A stretch of DNA of 64,000 nt from Bacteroidota bacterium (GTDB taxonomy: Bacteria > Bacteroidota > Bacteroidia > Chitinophagales > Chitinophagaceae): NCBI GenBank assembly GCA_023412975.1, contig JAEZRB010000152.1, positions 1 through 64,000 on the forward strand, written 5' to 3'. This document shows positions 15,968 through 24,853 of this stretch, in pieces (position 1 is the first letter of the stretch; every line of letters starts with the position of its first letter). Made by a program: the position numbers and the translations under genes. The notes under the pieces were generated by a model. That model ran no database searches. It saw nothing but the letters and a program-made list of their open reading frames with translations, and was not told the DNA's origin.

Positions 15968-16876
15968 TTATCTCTTTCCACCACCGGGACCACGGCCACC
16001 AGCTGCACCACCACCACTGATCCGGCGTCTCTGGCCACCAGCTCCGGGTGCTCCGCCACGATTTCCACCACGGCTTCCACCACGACCACGTCCTGCTTCA
16101 GCCTGGGCTTCCGCTTCAAGACGAGCTGCGCTTTTTTCCTTATCATCATCGATCACTTCTTCAGACTCTTCATCTTTTGCAGCCTGACGCTCAGCCAGAC
16201 CTTCTGCGATAGCCGCAGTCAGGTAATTTGCCAGGATAGCGATCGATTTAGTTGCGTCATCGTTGGCAGGAATTGCAAAGTCAACTTTATTGGGGTCGCA
16301 ATTGGTATCTACCAATCCGAAAGTTGTAATGCCTAAACGCTTAGCCTCAGCCAAAGCAATATGCTCGTGACCGATATCAACGATAAATAAAGCAGCAGGC
16401 ACACGACCCAGTTGGGCGATACCACCCAGTACCTTATCCATTTTATCCCTGTCGCGGCTCAAAGTCAAACGCTCTTTTTTAGTAATGCTGTCAAAAGAAC
16501 CATCCCCCAGCATTTTTTCAATGCTCTGCATTTTCTTCACGCTCTTTCTAACAGTATTGAAATTGGTAAGCATACCACCGAGCCAACGTTCTGTAACGTA
16601 AGGCATGTTAACCCTGCGGGCGCATTCGCTGACGATATCTTTTGCCTGCTTTTTAGTGCCAACAAAAAGGATCTTCTTCCCGCTGCGGGCAATCTGCTTC
16701 ATCGCGGCAGCAGTTTCCTGCAGGCATTCAACAGTTTTGTTCAGGTCTATAATATGGATACCTTTCTTTTCAGCAAAGATGTAAGGTAACATCTTGGGGT
16801 TCCACTTCTTTTTCAGGTGACCAAAATGAACACCTGCATCAAGGAGTTGCTGTTGTAAGGATGTGTTATTTTCCAT
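15968..16876 (-). CDS. rpsB: 30S ribosomal protein S2 with Arg-Gly-rich tail
   Basis: 302 residues. The S2 core is plain: LLDAGVHFGHLKKKWNPKML at the start, GKKILFVGTKKQA, RWLGGMLTNFNTVRKS, VDTNCDPNKVDFAIPANDDA. After about residue 245 an acidic/Ala-rich linker leads into a ~40-residue tail rich in Gly and Arg (AGRGRGGSRGGNRGGAPGAG and beyond, ending GRGPGGGKR). The core accounts for a normal S2; the RGG-like tail is an extension that could bind RNA. It lies between rpsI (70 bp upstream) and tsf (87 bp downstream). Confidence 0.97.
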   Translation of the reverse strand: MENNTSLQQQLLDAGVHFGHLKKKWNPKMLPYIFAEKKGIHIIDLNKTVECLQETAAAMKQIARSGKKILFVGTKKQAKDIVSECARRVNMPYVTERWLGGMLTNFNTVRKSVKKMQSIEKMLGDGSFDSITKKERLTLSRDRDKMDKVLGGIAQLGRVPAALFIVDIGHEHIALAEAKRLGITTFGLVDTNCDPNKVDFAIPANDDATKSIAILANYLTAAIAEGLAERQAAKDEESEEVIDDDKEKSAARLEAEAQAEAGRGRGGSRGGNRGGAPGAGGQRRRISGGGAAGGRGPGGGKR

Positions 16877-16945
16877 TTTCTATTGTTGTTATAATTTATT
16901 TGAAATACAAGCACGCCGATCCTGTCTGCGGGCCCGTGACTTCTA

Positions 16946-17335
16946 TTATCGTTTTGAGAACTGGTAGCTTTTCCTTGCTTTCTTATGACCGAATTTCTTA
17001 CGCTCTACTGAACGTGGATCGCGTTTAAGCAATCCTGCTGCTTTCAGAGCGGGACGCCATTCGGGGTTCATCTCAACCAGGATACGGGAAATGCCGAGCA
17101 TGGCAGCTTCCGCCTGTCCTTTTACGCCACCGCCTACCGCATTGATCTTCACATCGTATTTGCCGAGGGCATCAATCGTTTTAAAAGGGCGCTCTACCTG
17201 GTTTTGCAGATAGACCAGTGAAAAATATTCTTTGTAGTCTTTGTCGTTGACCGTGATCTTGCCATCACCTTTGGTGATAAAAACGCGTGTCACGGCTTCT
17301 TTACGACGACCAACACCATTTGCTTGCTTTTCCAT
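16946..17335 (-). CDS. rpsI: 30S ribosomal protein S9
   Basis: 129 residues. Signatures are NGVGRRKEAVTRVFI at the start, the GGGVKGQAEAAMLGISRIL block, RDPRSVERKKFGHKKARKSYQFSKR at the C-terminus, where the basic tail reaches the P-site tRNA. It follows rplM by 18 bp, the usual L13-S9 pair. Confidence 0.97.
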   Translation of the reverse strand: MEKQANGVGRRKEAVTRVFITKGDGKITVNDKDYKEYFSLVYLQNQVERPFKTIDALGKYDVKINAVGGGVKGQAEAAMLGISRILVEMNPEWRPALKAAGLLKRDPRSVERKKFGHKKARKSYQFSKR

Positions 17336-17353
17336 TATAATAATTTGAAAATT

Positions 17354-17797
17354 TTAGAATTTCAGTTCTTTTGGTTGTTGTGCAACATGCGGATGTTCGG
17401 CACCAGCATATACAAACAGTTTTTTATACATCTGGCGGCCCAGCCTGTTTTTCGGAAGCATTCCTTTCACTGCTCTCTCGATCACCACTTCCGGGCGACG
17501 GTTGATCAGGTTCCTGGCAACTTCTTCTTTACGTCCGCCGGGATAGCCGCTGAAAGTATCATATACTTTCTGATCAAGTTTGTTACCGGTAAGTACCACC
17601 TTATCGCAGTTGATGACGATGATATAATCGCCAGTGTCGACATGTGGAGTATAAGAGGCCTTGTTTTTCCCGCGGAGTATCGCGGCGATTCTAGCGCACA
17701 TACGACCTACAGTTTGATTAGTACCGTCCACAACATACCAGTTACGTTGTACGGTAGCCGCATTCGCATGCTTGGTTGTAAAATGTAATTTGCTCAT
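17354..17797 (-). CDS. rplM: 50S ribosomal protein L13
   Basis: 147 residues from the ATG at 17797 ([20 protein letters not shown]). Core motifs are [38 protein letters not shown], the [10 protein letters not shown] block and [19 protein letters not shown]. The frame is open a further 59 codons upstream, but that part shows no L13 homology and overlaps the promoter and leader, so the start at 17797 is chosen. It is the first gene of the operon. Confidence 0.96.
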   Translation of the reverse strand: MSKLHFTTKHANAATVQRNWYVVDGTNQTVGRMCARIAAILRGKNKASYTPHVDTGDYIIVINCDKVVLTGNKLDQKVYDTFSGYPGGRKEEVARNLINRRPEVVIERAVKGMLPKNRLGRQMYKKLFVYAGAEHPHVAQQPKELKF

Positions 17798-17903
17798 TCT
17801 CGTTTCTTTGCATCGCCGTTTGCCAGGCAAACGACAAAAGGTTTTAAATATTAACACCGGGCCATCCCCCGATGCTCCCAATATAGCATAGCTATTTTTG
17901 GGG
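17798..17903 (-). promoter_or_regulatory. Structured 5' leader of rplM, possible L13 autoregulatory element
   Basis: About 105 nt between the predicted transcription start and the rplM ATG. On the minus strand it has a hairpin CCCAAAAATAGC/GCTATATTGGG-like, a second GC-rich arm (CATCGGGGGATG), and a perfect dyad at 17817-17833 (CGTTTGCC-A-GGCAAACG). A leader of this length and structure before the first ribosomal-protein gene fits autogenous control by L13, as known in other bacteria. The binding protein is not proven by sequence. Confidence 0.45.
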
Positions 17904-17906
17904 GTG

Positions 17907-17934
17907 CGAAGATAGGGCTGATTGACCTGACAAA
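17907..17934 (-). promoter_or_regulatory. Promoter of the rplM operon
   Basis: On the minus strand TTTG (17934-17931) is followed after 16 nt by TATCTTCG (17914-17907), close to the Bacteroidota consensus, with a slightly short spacer. It lies about 110 bp before rplM. Confidence 0.6.
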
Positions 17935-18193
17935 CCAAGAAAAGCAAGCAGTATTTTTTACCGAACCTTTGCAATGCATTGATTTTCAGTAAATATTTTG
18001 AACCATTTTTAAAACACCATGGTAAAATAAAGTGGTTTCTAACGATTTTGCGACTAATTTTCCCAAATCCTCATGATTGAATGTTGGAGAGGTTGGACTA
18101 GTAGGTCGTTCCATGATACATATATAGAATACAAAATGAATTTCCTGAATTGCCCCTGTTAAGGACACTGATACCGCCAATGTCAAAAGCGGG

Positions 18194-18850
18194 ATGATTC
18201 AGGATGATATCCTAATTTTAAAGGCAAAACTTTATATGGCAACGCATCAACTGGGAAGATCGGAATTTGGTAATCCGGCCAATAAAGGCAATTTGATGCC
18301 TCTCGAAGAGGCTAATGCCCTGCTTAATGACTGGGTGCCCAACGAACGGCTCCGCCTGCATATGAAACAGGTGGCGGCTGTAATGAAAGCCTGGGCCCTG
18401 GAAAAAGAAAATGCGTCTGAAGAGGAAGCGAGGAAATGGGAACTGGCGGGGTTGCTACATGATGCCGACTGGGAAAAATACCCGGATGATCACTGCCGGG
18501 TCATCATTGAAGAACTGGAAAAAAGAAATATTGATCCAGACGTGATCCATTGCATTGCTTCACATGGACCAGGGTATTTTGGCGTGGAACCACAAAACAC
18601 GATGGATAAAATGATTTACGCTTTCGACGAACTATCTGGTTTTGTACATGCTGCCGCCCTTATACGACCAACGAAATATGAAGGCCTGGAAGTAAAAAGC
18701 ATCCTGAAAAAACTGAAAACACCTTCATTTGCCGCCCAGGTCAACCGCGATGATATCACGGACGCTTTGTCCCGGATCGATATCCCTCTTGAGGAGCTTA
18801 TCGAATTCATCATCCGGCATCAAAAAGATGTGACCACAATTCCTTCTTGA
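18194..18850 (+). CDS. HD-domain phosphohydrolase
   Basis: 218 residues, soluble. The HD motif is in LAGLLHDADWEKYPDDH (His-Asp pair), preceded by RLHMKQVAAVMKAWA (first His) and followed by IHCIASHGPGYFG (further metal-binding His), the layout of the HDIG hydrolase family that acts on nucleotides or phosphate esters with a divalent metal. The substrate is unknown. An alternative start at 18236 (MATHQLGRSEFG) would remove 14 residues; the homologous part begins after it. The gene stands alone, divergent from rplM. Confidence 0.8.
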   Translation: MIQDDILILKAKLYMATHQLGRSEFGNPANKGNLMPLEEANALLNDWVPNERLRLHMKQVAAVMKAWALEKENASEEEARKWELAGLLHDADWEKYPDDHCRVIIEELEKRNIDPDVIHCIASHGPGYFGVEPQNTMDKMIYAFDELSGFVHAAALIRPTKYEGLEVKSILKKLKTPSFAAQVNRDDITDALSRIDIPLEELIEFIIRHQKDVTTIPS

Positions 18851-18890
18851 AAACAATTACTTACTCCTTCAATAATACCTGCGGTGGCTT

Positions 18891-18938
18891 CGAACTACGA
18901 ACTACTAACTACGAACTACTAACTACTAACTCCGAACT
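18891..18938. repeat. Imperfect short tandem repeat (CGAACTACTAACTA type)
   Basis: The stretch repeats CGAACTACGAACTACTAACT with small variations, directly after the HD gene and before the DUF3179 stop codon. It is low-complexity filler and no function can be assigned. Confidence 0.6.
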
Positions 18939-18944
18939 AAATTA

Positions 18945-20075
18945 TTATGGATTAAACGTCCTCCAGCAATGCCAGAATTCCTGGTAGGCCTGCAGCGGTT
19001 CGAGTGAGTAGCTGGTATCTATACCTTTCCCGTCAATCCGGAAATGTTTGTTGGAGAAAACTATAGTATCGTTTTGCAAACTGAGCTCTTTGCCAGACTC
19101 TGGAAGTTTAAATGCAAAAAAGCTTTTATCATCACCGGCCAGTACAAGTGCAAGTGGCGTTCGTGCGATAGTATCCTGTATCACCCTTAGTTTTTTCAAT
19201 TCATTCCAGTCATACGCTTTTTGTTGTCCTCCTGACCTTATACCTACAACCCATGACTTATCTTTCCAGGACAGACTATCTGTACCCGTAAGTTTCCTCC
19301 TGCTGGCTCCACTCTCATATTTTAAAGTACTGTCGTAGGAGGATAAAAAAGCTGGATCGGCCTGCATCACCCTTGAATGGGGATAAAGCTTCAACCATTT
19401 TTCCAACGAGGTTTGTATACTGTATACTTCCGGTAGCCGCGAGCCTTTTAGTTTCCCGCTCACTGCGGCGCCTGTCGCCTGCTGCCACCAGCTTTTCGTA
19501 CTCTCGTCCTCCAGCATCGCATTAAAATGATCCATTCCAACCAGTCGAAAATTTTCATTCTTTCCATTCACGACCGGCTCATATACACGCCCAGTTCTGC
19601 AAACCGTACAATAAGTCACTAGTATTGGCTTACCACCTACGACATCCTGCAGGTGATGATGGTACCCTATAAATTGGACCGGGTATGCCCTGGCTTCGTT
19701 ATTGATCACCACCCCAATCACCAGGCGTTCCTGGTCTACCTTATTGTCGGTCACACCTGCAAATACCAATTGTTTCGGTTGACGGAACATTGCATCCGCC
19801 GCCATTTTAAAATTGGCCATATAAATGACCGCTGCCAGCACACCCAGTGGAACGATAAGCGCCCATTTCCCCCGCCGATGCCATTTTGCTTTTAGCAGCC
19901 CGACAACTATCATTACTCCAAACAATATTCTGAATACCCAACGCCATTTATATAGGAAATAAGCAGCATCAAGACTGTTCATTTGCTGGCTGCCAGGCAT
20001 CGGCATGATAAAGTAGACATTCGCCACTTCAAATAGCAATAACCCCAGCCATCCAAACCAAAAAAGCTTTTTCAT
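18945..20075 (-). CDS. DUF3179 domain membrane protein
   Basis: 376 residues from the ATG at 20075 (MKKLFWFGWLGLLLFE). The frame is open further upstream, but there it translates the heptamer repeat at 20100-20148. Three N-terminal membrane helices (about 3-20, 48-64, 72-90) precede a DUF3179 domain with the signatures VVINNEARAYPVQFIGYHH, LVTYCTVCRTGRVYEP and HFNAMLEDESTKSWWQQATG. The family has a conserved Cys-X-X-Cys and Trp-rich motif, is predicted to be extracytoplasmic, and has no known function. It lies just downstream of an UnbV-type lipoprotein on the same strand. Confidence 0.85.
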   Translation of the reverse strand: MKKLFWFGWLGLLLFEVANVYFIMPMPGSQQMNSLDAAYFLYKWRWVFRILFGVMIVVGLLKAKWHRRGKWALIVPLGVLAAVIYMANFKMAADAMFRQPKQLVFAGVTDNKVDQERLVIGVVINNEARAYPVQFIGYHHHLQDVVGGKPILVTYCTVCRTGRVYEPVVNGKNENFRLVGMDHFNAMLEDESTKSWWQQATGAAVSGKLKGSRLPEVYSIQTSLEKWLKLYPHSRVMQADPAFLSSYDSTLKYESGASRRKLTGTDSLSWKDKSWVVGIRSGGQQKAYDWNELKKLRVIQDTIARTPLALVLAGDDKSFFAFKLPESGKELSLQNDTIVFSNKHFRIDGKGIDTSYSLEPLQAYQEFWHCWRTFNP

Positions 20076-20099
20076 CCCAACTTTATTTTTGAAAAAATT

Positions 20100-20148
20100 C
20101 CAGCATCCAGCATCCAGCATCCAGCATCCAGTATCCAGCATCCAGCAT
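20100..20148. repeat. Heptamer tandem repeat (CCAGCAT)n
   Basis: Seven tandem copies of CCAGCAT with one changed unit (CCAGTAT), ending at the stop codon of the upstream minus-strand gene and 25 bp before the DUF3179 start. A tract of this kind could vary in length by slippage between the two genes, but it is not inside a reading frame. Confidence 0.8.
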
Positions 20149-22365
20149 CTAGTGATGCTTCACCTTCGTATCAGGATGTTGCGTTGTAAAATCAAGCTTC
20201 TTCAATTCAACGCGTACATACTCGGAATCCCCCTGCTTAATTTTAATGACACCTCCCGGTTTGACATTCCTGAAAACCTGCAGCTCTGAACTTCCGGGCC
20301 ATTTAATTTCTATTGACTCGATCATATCGGCCTGGCCAATCCCGATATGTTGCTGTAACGGATTGGCACCAAAACTACTGCCTGAATTAACCTCGCGATA
20401 AACTGATCGGCTTATGCCATTCTCTTCGAAGCTAACTTTTATCCTGGCACCAATCGCTGCCCTGTTGCAGGTGGTGCCTTCAAGCCTGACGCCAATAAAG
20501 CGGTTGCCATTTTGTCCCGGATTTAAATACAAAGAATTCTGATATGCGTCGCCGGTATAAGCGCCGCCCATGTCAATATGAATATCCTGGTCGCCGTCAT
20601 TGTCGATGTCGGCAAAAGAAACACCATGCCCTTTCTGCAGGTTGCCCACCCTTGCGGCCTGTGTGATATCTACAAAACGTTGACCGCCGATGTTCTTAAA
20701 CATTTTATTCGGCACTACTGAACGGTATTGGGGATTTCCAGTACCCAGATAGAAGTCGAGCCAGCCATCATTGTCAATATCACCAAAGTTAGAACCCATG
20801 GCAAACGCAACCTTGTTCAAACCCATCCTATCTGTTACGTCTTCAAATGTTCCATCCTGCTGGTTTCGGAATAAAAAAACATTGCCTAGATTTTGAACCG
20901 GGAGTCCAAGCGCTTCACTTGCGGCATATTGGGCCAGCGAGCCGCCATAGTCATACCCTGAGACAAGTATATCCAGCCAGCCATCGTTGTCATAGTCCCA
21001 GAACCAGGTTGGAAAGCTTCGGACGGTATTCACATATAGTCCCGACTCCAGGGTTACATCGCGAAATCGAATGGCTTTATCATTACCCTCATTCTTTAAT
21101 AAATATTTACGGCCGTCCACGGTTGAAACGAATAAGTCGGGCCACCCGTCATTATTGTAATCTCCGGAGGTTACTCCTTTTGCCCAAACCGTGATATCAC
21201 ACCCAGCCTCTTTAGCTAAATCGGTGAAAGTTCCATCGCCATTATTAATGTACAGTTCGCAGGGATGACTCTCCCCCTCCGTGGTTTCATTTCCAATAAA
21301 TACATCCAGCCACCCGTCATTATTGAAATCATTCCAGGTTGCCGTTTGTGTAGGGTGAAAAGATAGCAGTCCACTTTGATGGGTGACATCAGTGAATGTA
21401 CCATCACCATTATTCTTCAACAACGAATTCGGTTCTCTCCCGAATTTTTTCTTCCATCCACCACGCAGTACAAAAATATCTTTGTTTCCATCGTTGTTAT
21501 AATCGGTTTGAACAATATGTAATCCACCTACAAGGTCCTTCAAGCCCGAAGATGCTGAGATATCTGAGAAAGAACCATTAGCATTATTCTGATTATAGTG
21601 CATACCTTCCTGCAACCCCCAGCCACTGGTGATCACATCGAGATAGTCATCATTATTGAAATCTTCGACGATGCTTCCGCCCGCCATATTATTGGTATTA
21701 AGCCCCACGATCGCGGCAACATCTACAAATGGTTTAACTGCATGTGAGCTGTCATCGTCCAATCCTTTTAGAAGGAATATGGGCGGCACCTGGTCGGGAT
21801 ATCCCCCAATGGTCATATAGGCCACATTGAGCAGCCATCTTGATTCCAGGTCATCAGGTCTATCTTGTAAAACACGTTCATATATCTCAATGGCCTTTTG
21901 TGATCCGGATTTATCCTTATGAATACCTGCGCCGGCAATTGGGAAAATACAGGATTCGCCGGAGTGGTTGATGATACAGTTGACCCGTTCGCCCAATCTC
22001 AGGTAAGCAATGGCAAGTTGCCGGAGCAGCGCATCCATACTTGCTTTGTCATTAGACGGGACTTTGGATATTAATCGCTCAAAACCCTCAATCGCGAGTT
22101 GTTCCTCACCTTTCTCAAGCAGTGTATTAGCCTTGAAAAATTCTGCGTTGATAGAGTCAATAAATGGTGGCGAAGATCTTAGTACCGAGTCGTAATATCG
22201 AAGCTTTGCGACTTCGCTGAATGGATTTGAGGGGTCAGTATGCTTCTCGGCTACGGACGCCAGCAGCCTTATCATTTCCGTATTTGATCCCGTACCGCTA
22301 CGGCAGGAAAACAGTAACGTCGTAATTGTTAACCATCCATAAATCCTGAAGAAGTATCTAAACAT
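20149..22365 (-). CDS. Lipoprotein with TPR-like, FG-GAP/VCBS and UnbV domains
   Basis: 738 residues. A signal peptide with lipobox (TTLLFSC, Cys about 21) is followed by a TPR-like helical part (about 30-190: FEKANTLLEKGEEQLAIEG type helices). Then come at least five FG-GAP/VCBS repeats with calcium-binding DxNxDG motifs (DFNNDDYLD, DYNNDGNKD, DFNNDGWLD, DYNNDGWPD, DIDNDGWLD) and a C-terminal ASPIC/UnbV domain (GARIKVSFEE ... SGSSFGANPLQQHIGIG ... IEIKWPGS). It is an outer-membrane anchored surface beta-propeller, likely for binding or display. It lies 62 bp after the TonB receptor gene. Confidence 0.88.
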   Translation of the reverse strand: MFRYFFRIYGWLTITTLLFSCRSGTGSNTEMIRLLASVAEKHTDPSNPFSEVAKLRYYDSVLRSSPPFIDSINAEFFKANTLLEKGEEQLAIEGFERLISKVPSNDKASMDALLRQLAIAYLRLGERVNCIINHSGESCIFPIAGAGIHKDKSGSQKAIEIYERVLQDRPDDLESRWLLNVAYMTIGGYPDQVPPIFLLKGLDDDSSHAVKPFVDVAAIVGLNTNNMAGGSIVEDFNNDDYLDVITSGWGLQEGMHYNQNNANGSFSDISASSGLKDLVGGLHIVQTDYNNDGNKDIFVLRGGWKKKFGREPNSLLKNNGDGTFTDVTHQSGLLSFHPTQTATWNDFNNDGWLDVFIGNETTEGESHPCELYINNGDGTFTDLAKEAGCDITVWAKGVTSGDYNNDGWPDLFVSTVDGRKYLLKNEGNDKAIRFRDVTLESGLYVNTVRSFPTWFWDYDNDGWLDILVSGYDYGGSLAQYAASEALGLPVQNLGNVFLFRNQQDGTFEDVTDRMGLNKVAFAMGSNFGDIDNDGWLDFYLGTGNPQYRSVVPNKMFKNIGGQRFVDITQAARVGNLQKGHGVSFADIDNDGDQDIHIDMGGAYTGDAYQNSLYLNPGQNGNRFIGVRLEGTTCNRAAIGARIKVSFEENGISRSVYREVNSGSSFGANPLQQHIGIGQADMIESIEIKWPGSSELQVFRNVKPGGVIKIKQGDSEYVRVELKKLDFTTQHPDTKVKHH

Positions 22366-22390
22366 TATTTAAGTTTTCAACCCATCAGCA

Positions 22391-22414
22391 AACCCTGCAG
22401 TTATAGACAGGGTT
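22391..22414 (-). terminator. Hairpin between TonB receptor and UnbV lipoprotein genes
   Basis: AACCCTG (22391-22397) and CAGGGTT (22408-22414) form a 7-bp stem. The T-run follows on the plus strand, whereas both flanking genes are on the minus strand, so termination would be weak. It may be a processing or partial read-through signal. Confidence 0.4.
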
Positions 22415-22427
22415 TTTCGGGTTATAT

Positions 22428-24608
22428 CTACAGCCGAACCACTAACGTACCAATAAAATTCCGTCCTTCCGAAGGCCATACTCCTGGTCCTGGATAAAAC
22501 TGCGGACGTTTTGTAAAATACTGCTTATCTAAAACATTGTTCAAATTAAACCTAAGTTCCAGGTTTTGGCTAAACCGGAATGTCGTATTAATATCAAGTA
22601 AACCATATGAAGGTACAAGACCTACAGCACCAGTCGACTTCAACGGCTCTACTGTATTAAGCGCGTCAGCATAAGAACGGGCGGTGTAGCTATAAAGGGT
22701 CGAAAAGCTGAATTTTCTATACCTTATTGCGATACCATTCCTGGTGATGAGATTAGGTGCGCTTTCTACCTTGTTCCCATCAATATCGATATTAGAATTG
22801 CCTGATTTTACAGTGCCCTTTGTATAACGCGCATCGAGTAAAGCCGTCGAAGTGAAAACGGTTAAACCCGTCCGATTTCCCAATAACCAGTCGGCCTGTA
22901 TAAAGATCTCTGCTCCTTTGGATAGCGAGTTACCAATATTTGTACGATAAGTATAAAACGTTCCTGTATTGTCTGTCTCGGCCAGGGTACCAAAACGGTT
23001 ATGGTAACGAAGCAAAAATCCATTCACATCCCATCTTAAAAACCGCCAGCTTCCCCTGAAACCAAACTCCGCATTGTACCCGTCGGCGTCCTTTATACCC
23101 GGATCAACTTTTTCATACAATGAACCCGGGATCAGATCCTTGAACAACATAGGATGGTAAGCCTGTGACCAACCGCCATACAACTCCGTGCTGGCGCCGG
23201 GTTTGTATGAAAAATTAACGCCCATCAACGGAAATTCATGTTTGATTTTCACGGGCAGTTCGCCATTTGGATAATAACTAATGGTACCCGACAGATCAGT
23301 TTTTCCCAACTCGATCCTGGCTCCGACACCAATTGAAAAATCTTTCAGCAACTCAAACTTATTTTCAGCGAATAAAGCAAGGTTATTAGTTTTCAAATGA
23401 ACATCCCTTCCCCAACCAGGTTCTACCAGTGAAAGATCATAATCATCTCCCGTGGTTCCTTTTCCCATTTGCCTGCGGTGAAGATCATTGTTCATGTACT
23501 GGATGCCGCTTGTCAGGGTATGTGATCTGCTACCGGTGTAATAGTGATGTAAAAGACGAATCTCGCCGGTATAGCTGTGATAATTATCAATATCCACCTG
23601 GCGGTTGTTAAACTGGCCGGTTAAGTGATTTATCGTATCCTTTACATTGGTAGGTTTGTCAAACATCACACTGTTCCTACTCCCCAGCACAGCCGACAAA
23701 ATAACCTGCAGTTGCGTTTTATCGCTGATAGACCAGTTGAGGTTGACAGAAGGAATATGGATATCGGGGCTATAAAAATTCCTGTTGCGTGTAGCCTGTC
23801 GGGGGTCTGCCTGGAACATACTATCGGTGAGTGCGCCGGGTAGTTTGTAGATGTATTTGGATCTCGCCCATTCAGCTCGAATCGACAAATTTGCAAACGG
23901 CTCATATGTCAACATGATGGCCTGTGCGTTCGAATTGGAATGTTCAGCATCGCGATAACCGTCCCGTGATTTTTTGTACAGGTAAGCATAATATTTGACC
24001 TTCCCCAGTTTTCCGCCAATTGCATTGTAACTGCTCAAAAGGTTATACGAACCCATGCTGCTGATATTCTCAAAACTGATTGGCCGGGTGCTGTCGGCCT
24101 GCCGGGTAATATAATTCACCATACCGCCAAACTGCGCACCGTATTGAAGTGAACCTGTACCTCGTACAATCTCAATGCGTGAAATACTTTCCAGTGGCAT
24201 ACTGAAATGACTCGCCGGGTAGCCGTACATATCCGAGTTGGTAATAATACCATCTTTCCTGATATTAAATTCCCATCCCCTGTGTGGGTCGAGTCCACGG
24301 GTTGCGATGTTGACCTGGTTGCCTGCGCCATCCATGTCGTACACAAACACACCTGGTATTTTCGCAAATACCTGCCTGCCCGTTTTATTGGTAATATCCG
24401 CCGGAATCTGGGCGAGGTCAATCATCTCCGTTTTCTTCCCGGAAAAAATAAAACTCCCCAGAACCGGGGCAAGCGGTCGAACCACATTCTGGTTGAGGTA
24501 CGATATCACTACTACGCTATCGAGAGACCGCACTTTCATAATACTATCGGTCTGAGCTACTGCCACCTGGCTGAATATAAGTCCCAGTATACATACTATT
24601 CTCTTCAT
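22428..24608 (-). CDS. TonB-dependent outer-membrane receptor (FecA-like)
   Basis: 726 residues from the ATG at 24608, where a signal peptide (MKRIVCILGLIFSQVAVAQ) starts. The plug domain is clear (NKTGRQVFAKIPGVFVYD, IATRGLDPHRGWEFNIRKDG, IEIVRGTGSLQYGAQFGGMVNYITR), followed by a 22-strand barrel and a typical C-terminal strand ending GTLVVRL. There is no carboxypeptidase-like N-terminal domain, so it is not a SusC protein; the plug resembles ferric-siderophore/citrate receptors. It is preceded by an operator-like dyad and by two terminator-like repeats that separate it from the barrel gene at 24946. Confidence 0.9.
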   Translation of the reverse strand: MKRIVCILGLIFSQVAVAQTDSIMKVRSLDSVVVISYLNQNVVRPLAPVLGSFIFSGKKTEMIDLAQIPADITNKTGRQVFAKIPGVFVYDMDGAGNQVNIATRGLDPHRGWEFNIRKDGIITNSDMYGYPASHFSMPLESISRIEIVRGTGSLQYGAQFGGMVNYITRQADSTRPISFENISSMGSYNLLSSYNAIGGKLGKVKYYAYLYKKSRDGYRDAEHSNSNAQAIMLTYEPFANLSIRAEWARSKYIYKLPGALTDSMFQADPRQATRNRNFYSPDIHIPSVNLNWSISDKTQLQVILSAVLGSRNSVMFDKPTNVKDTINHLTGQFNNRQVDIDNYHSYTGEIRLLHHYYTGSRSHTLTSGIQYMNNDLHRRQMGKGTTGDDYDLSLVEPGWGRDVHLKTNNLALFAENKFELLKDFSIGVGARIELGKTDLSGTISYYPNGELPVKIKHEFPLMGVNFSYKPGASTELYGGWSQAYHPMLFKDLIPGSLYEKVDPGIKDADGYNAEFGFRGSWRFLRWDVNGFLLRYHNRFGTLAETDNTGTFYTYRTNIGNSLSKGAEIFIQADWLLGNRTGLTVFTSTALLDARYTKGTVKSGNSNIDIDGNKVESAPNLITRNGIAIRYRKFSFSTLYSYTARSYADALNTVEPLKSTGAVGLVPSYGLLDINTTFRFSQNLELRFNLNNVLDKQYFTKRPQFYPGPGVWPSEGRNFIGTLVVRL

Positions 24609-24619
24609 GACGCTATTAA

Positions 24620-24649
24620 TTGAACAAAATGCAAAATTGTTCAAAAGTA
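24620..24649 (-). promoter_or_regulatory. Promoter -7 box and operator-like dyad before the TonB receptor
   Basis: The minus strand carries TACTTTTG (24649-24642), fitting TAnnTTTG, 34 bp before the ATG. Overlapping the presumed start site is a perfect 8-bp inverted repeat, TTGAACAA (24620-24627) and TTGTTCAA (24637-24644). This is where a repressor would bind. The cognate regulator is not in the window. Confidence 0.5.
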
Positions 24650-24770
24650 TATTTGAAGGCTGGAATTCCGGTCACCTACTTTGGTTACCTGGCATGACCA
24701 TTATCGTTAATCTTATAAGATAGACGGCTGTCAAAGAATTAATTTTATAACCAGCTTACTTATGAAAATT

Positions 24771-24815
24771 TAAAAAGAGGCGTCCGTAAGGAATTACAAC
24801 GCCGTGAATGCTTAT
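24771..24815 (-). terminator. Second of two duplicated terminator-like hairpins
   Basis: Copy of the 45-bp unit at 24854-24898 with two differences. In the minus direction GGCGT and GTAA pair with TTAC and ACGCC, followed by TCTTTTTAAA. Both differences lie in the unpaired bulge and loop, so the stem is conserved. Confidence 0.6.
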
Positions 24816-24853
24816 ATCTCAAAAATTTATTCTGTTAATGATTGATGTTTTTT

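Noticed and set aside
15937..16149. 70-codon minus-strand frame overlapping the end of rpsB
   Set aside because: It is a shadow of the Gly/Arg-rich S2 tail in another frame; low-complexity Val repeats come from GC-rich codons.
17986..18186. 66-codon minus-strand frame upstream of rplM
   Set aside because: Lies in the rplM/HD-gene divergent region, no recognisable domain or ribosome-binding site.
18891..20148. CRISPR-like appearance of the short tandem repeats
   Set aside because: Units are 7-15 bp without spacers, and no cas gene is present.
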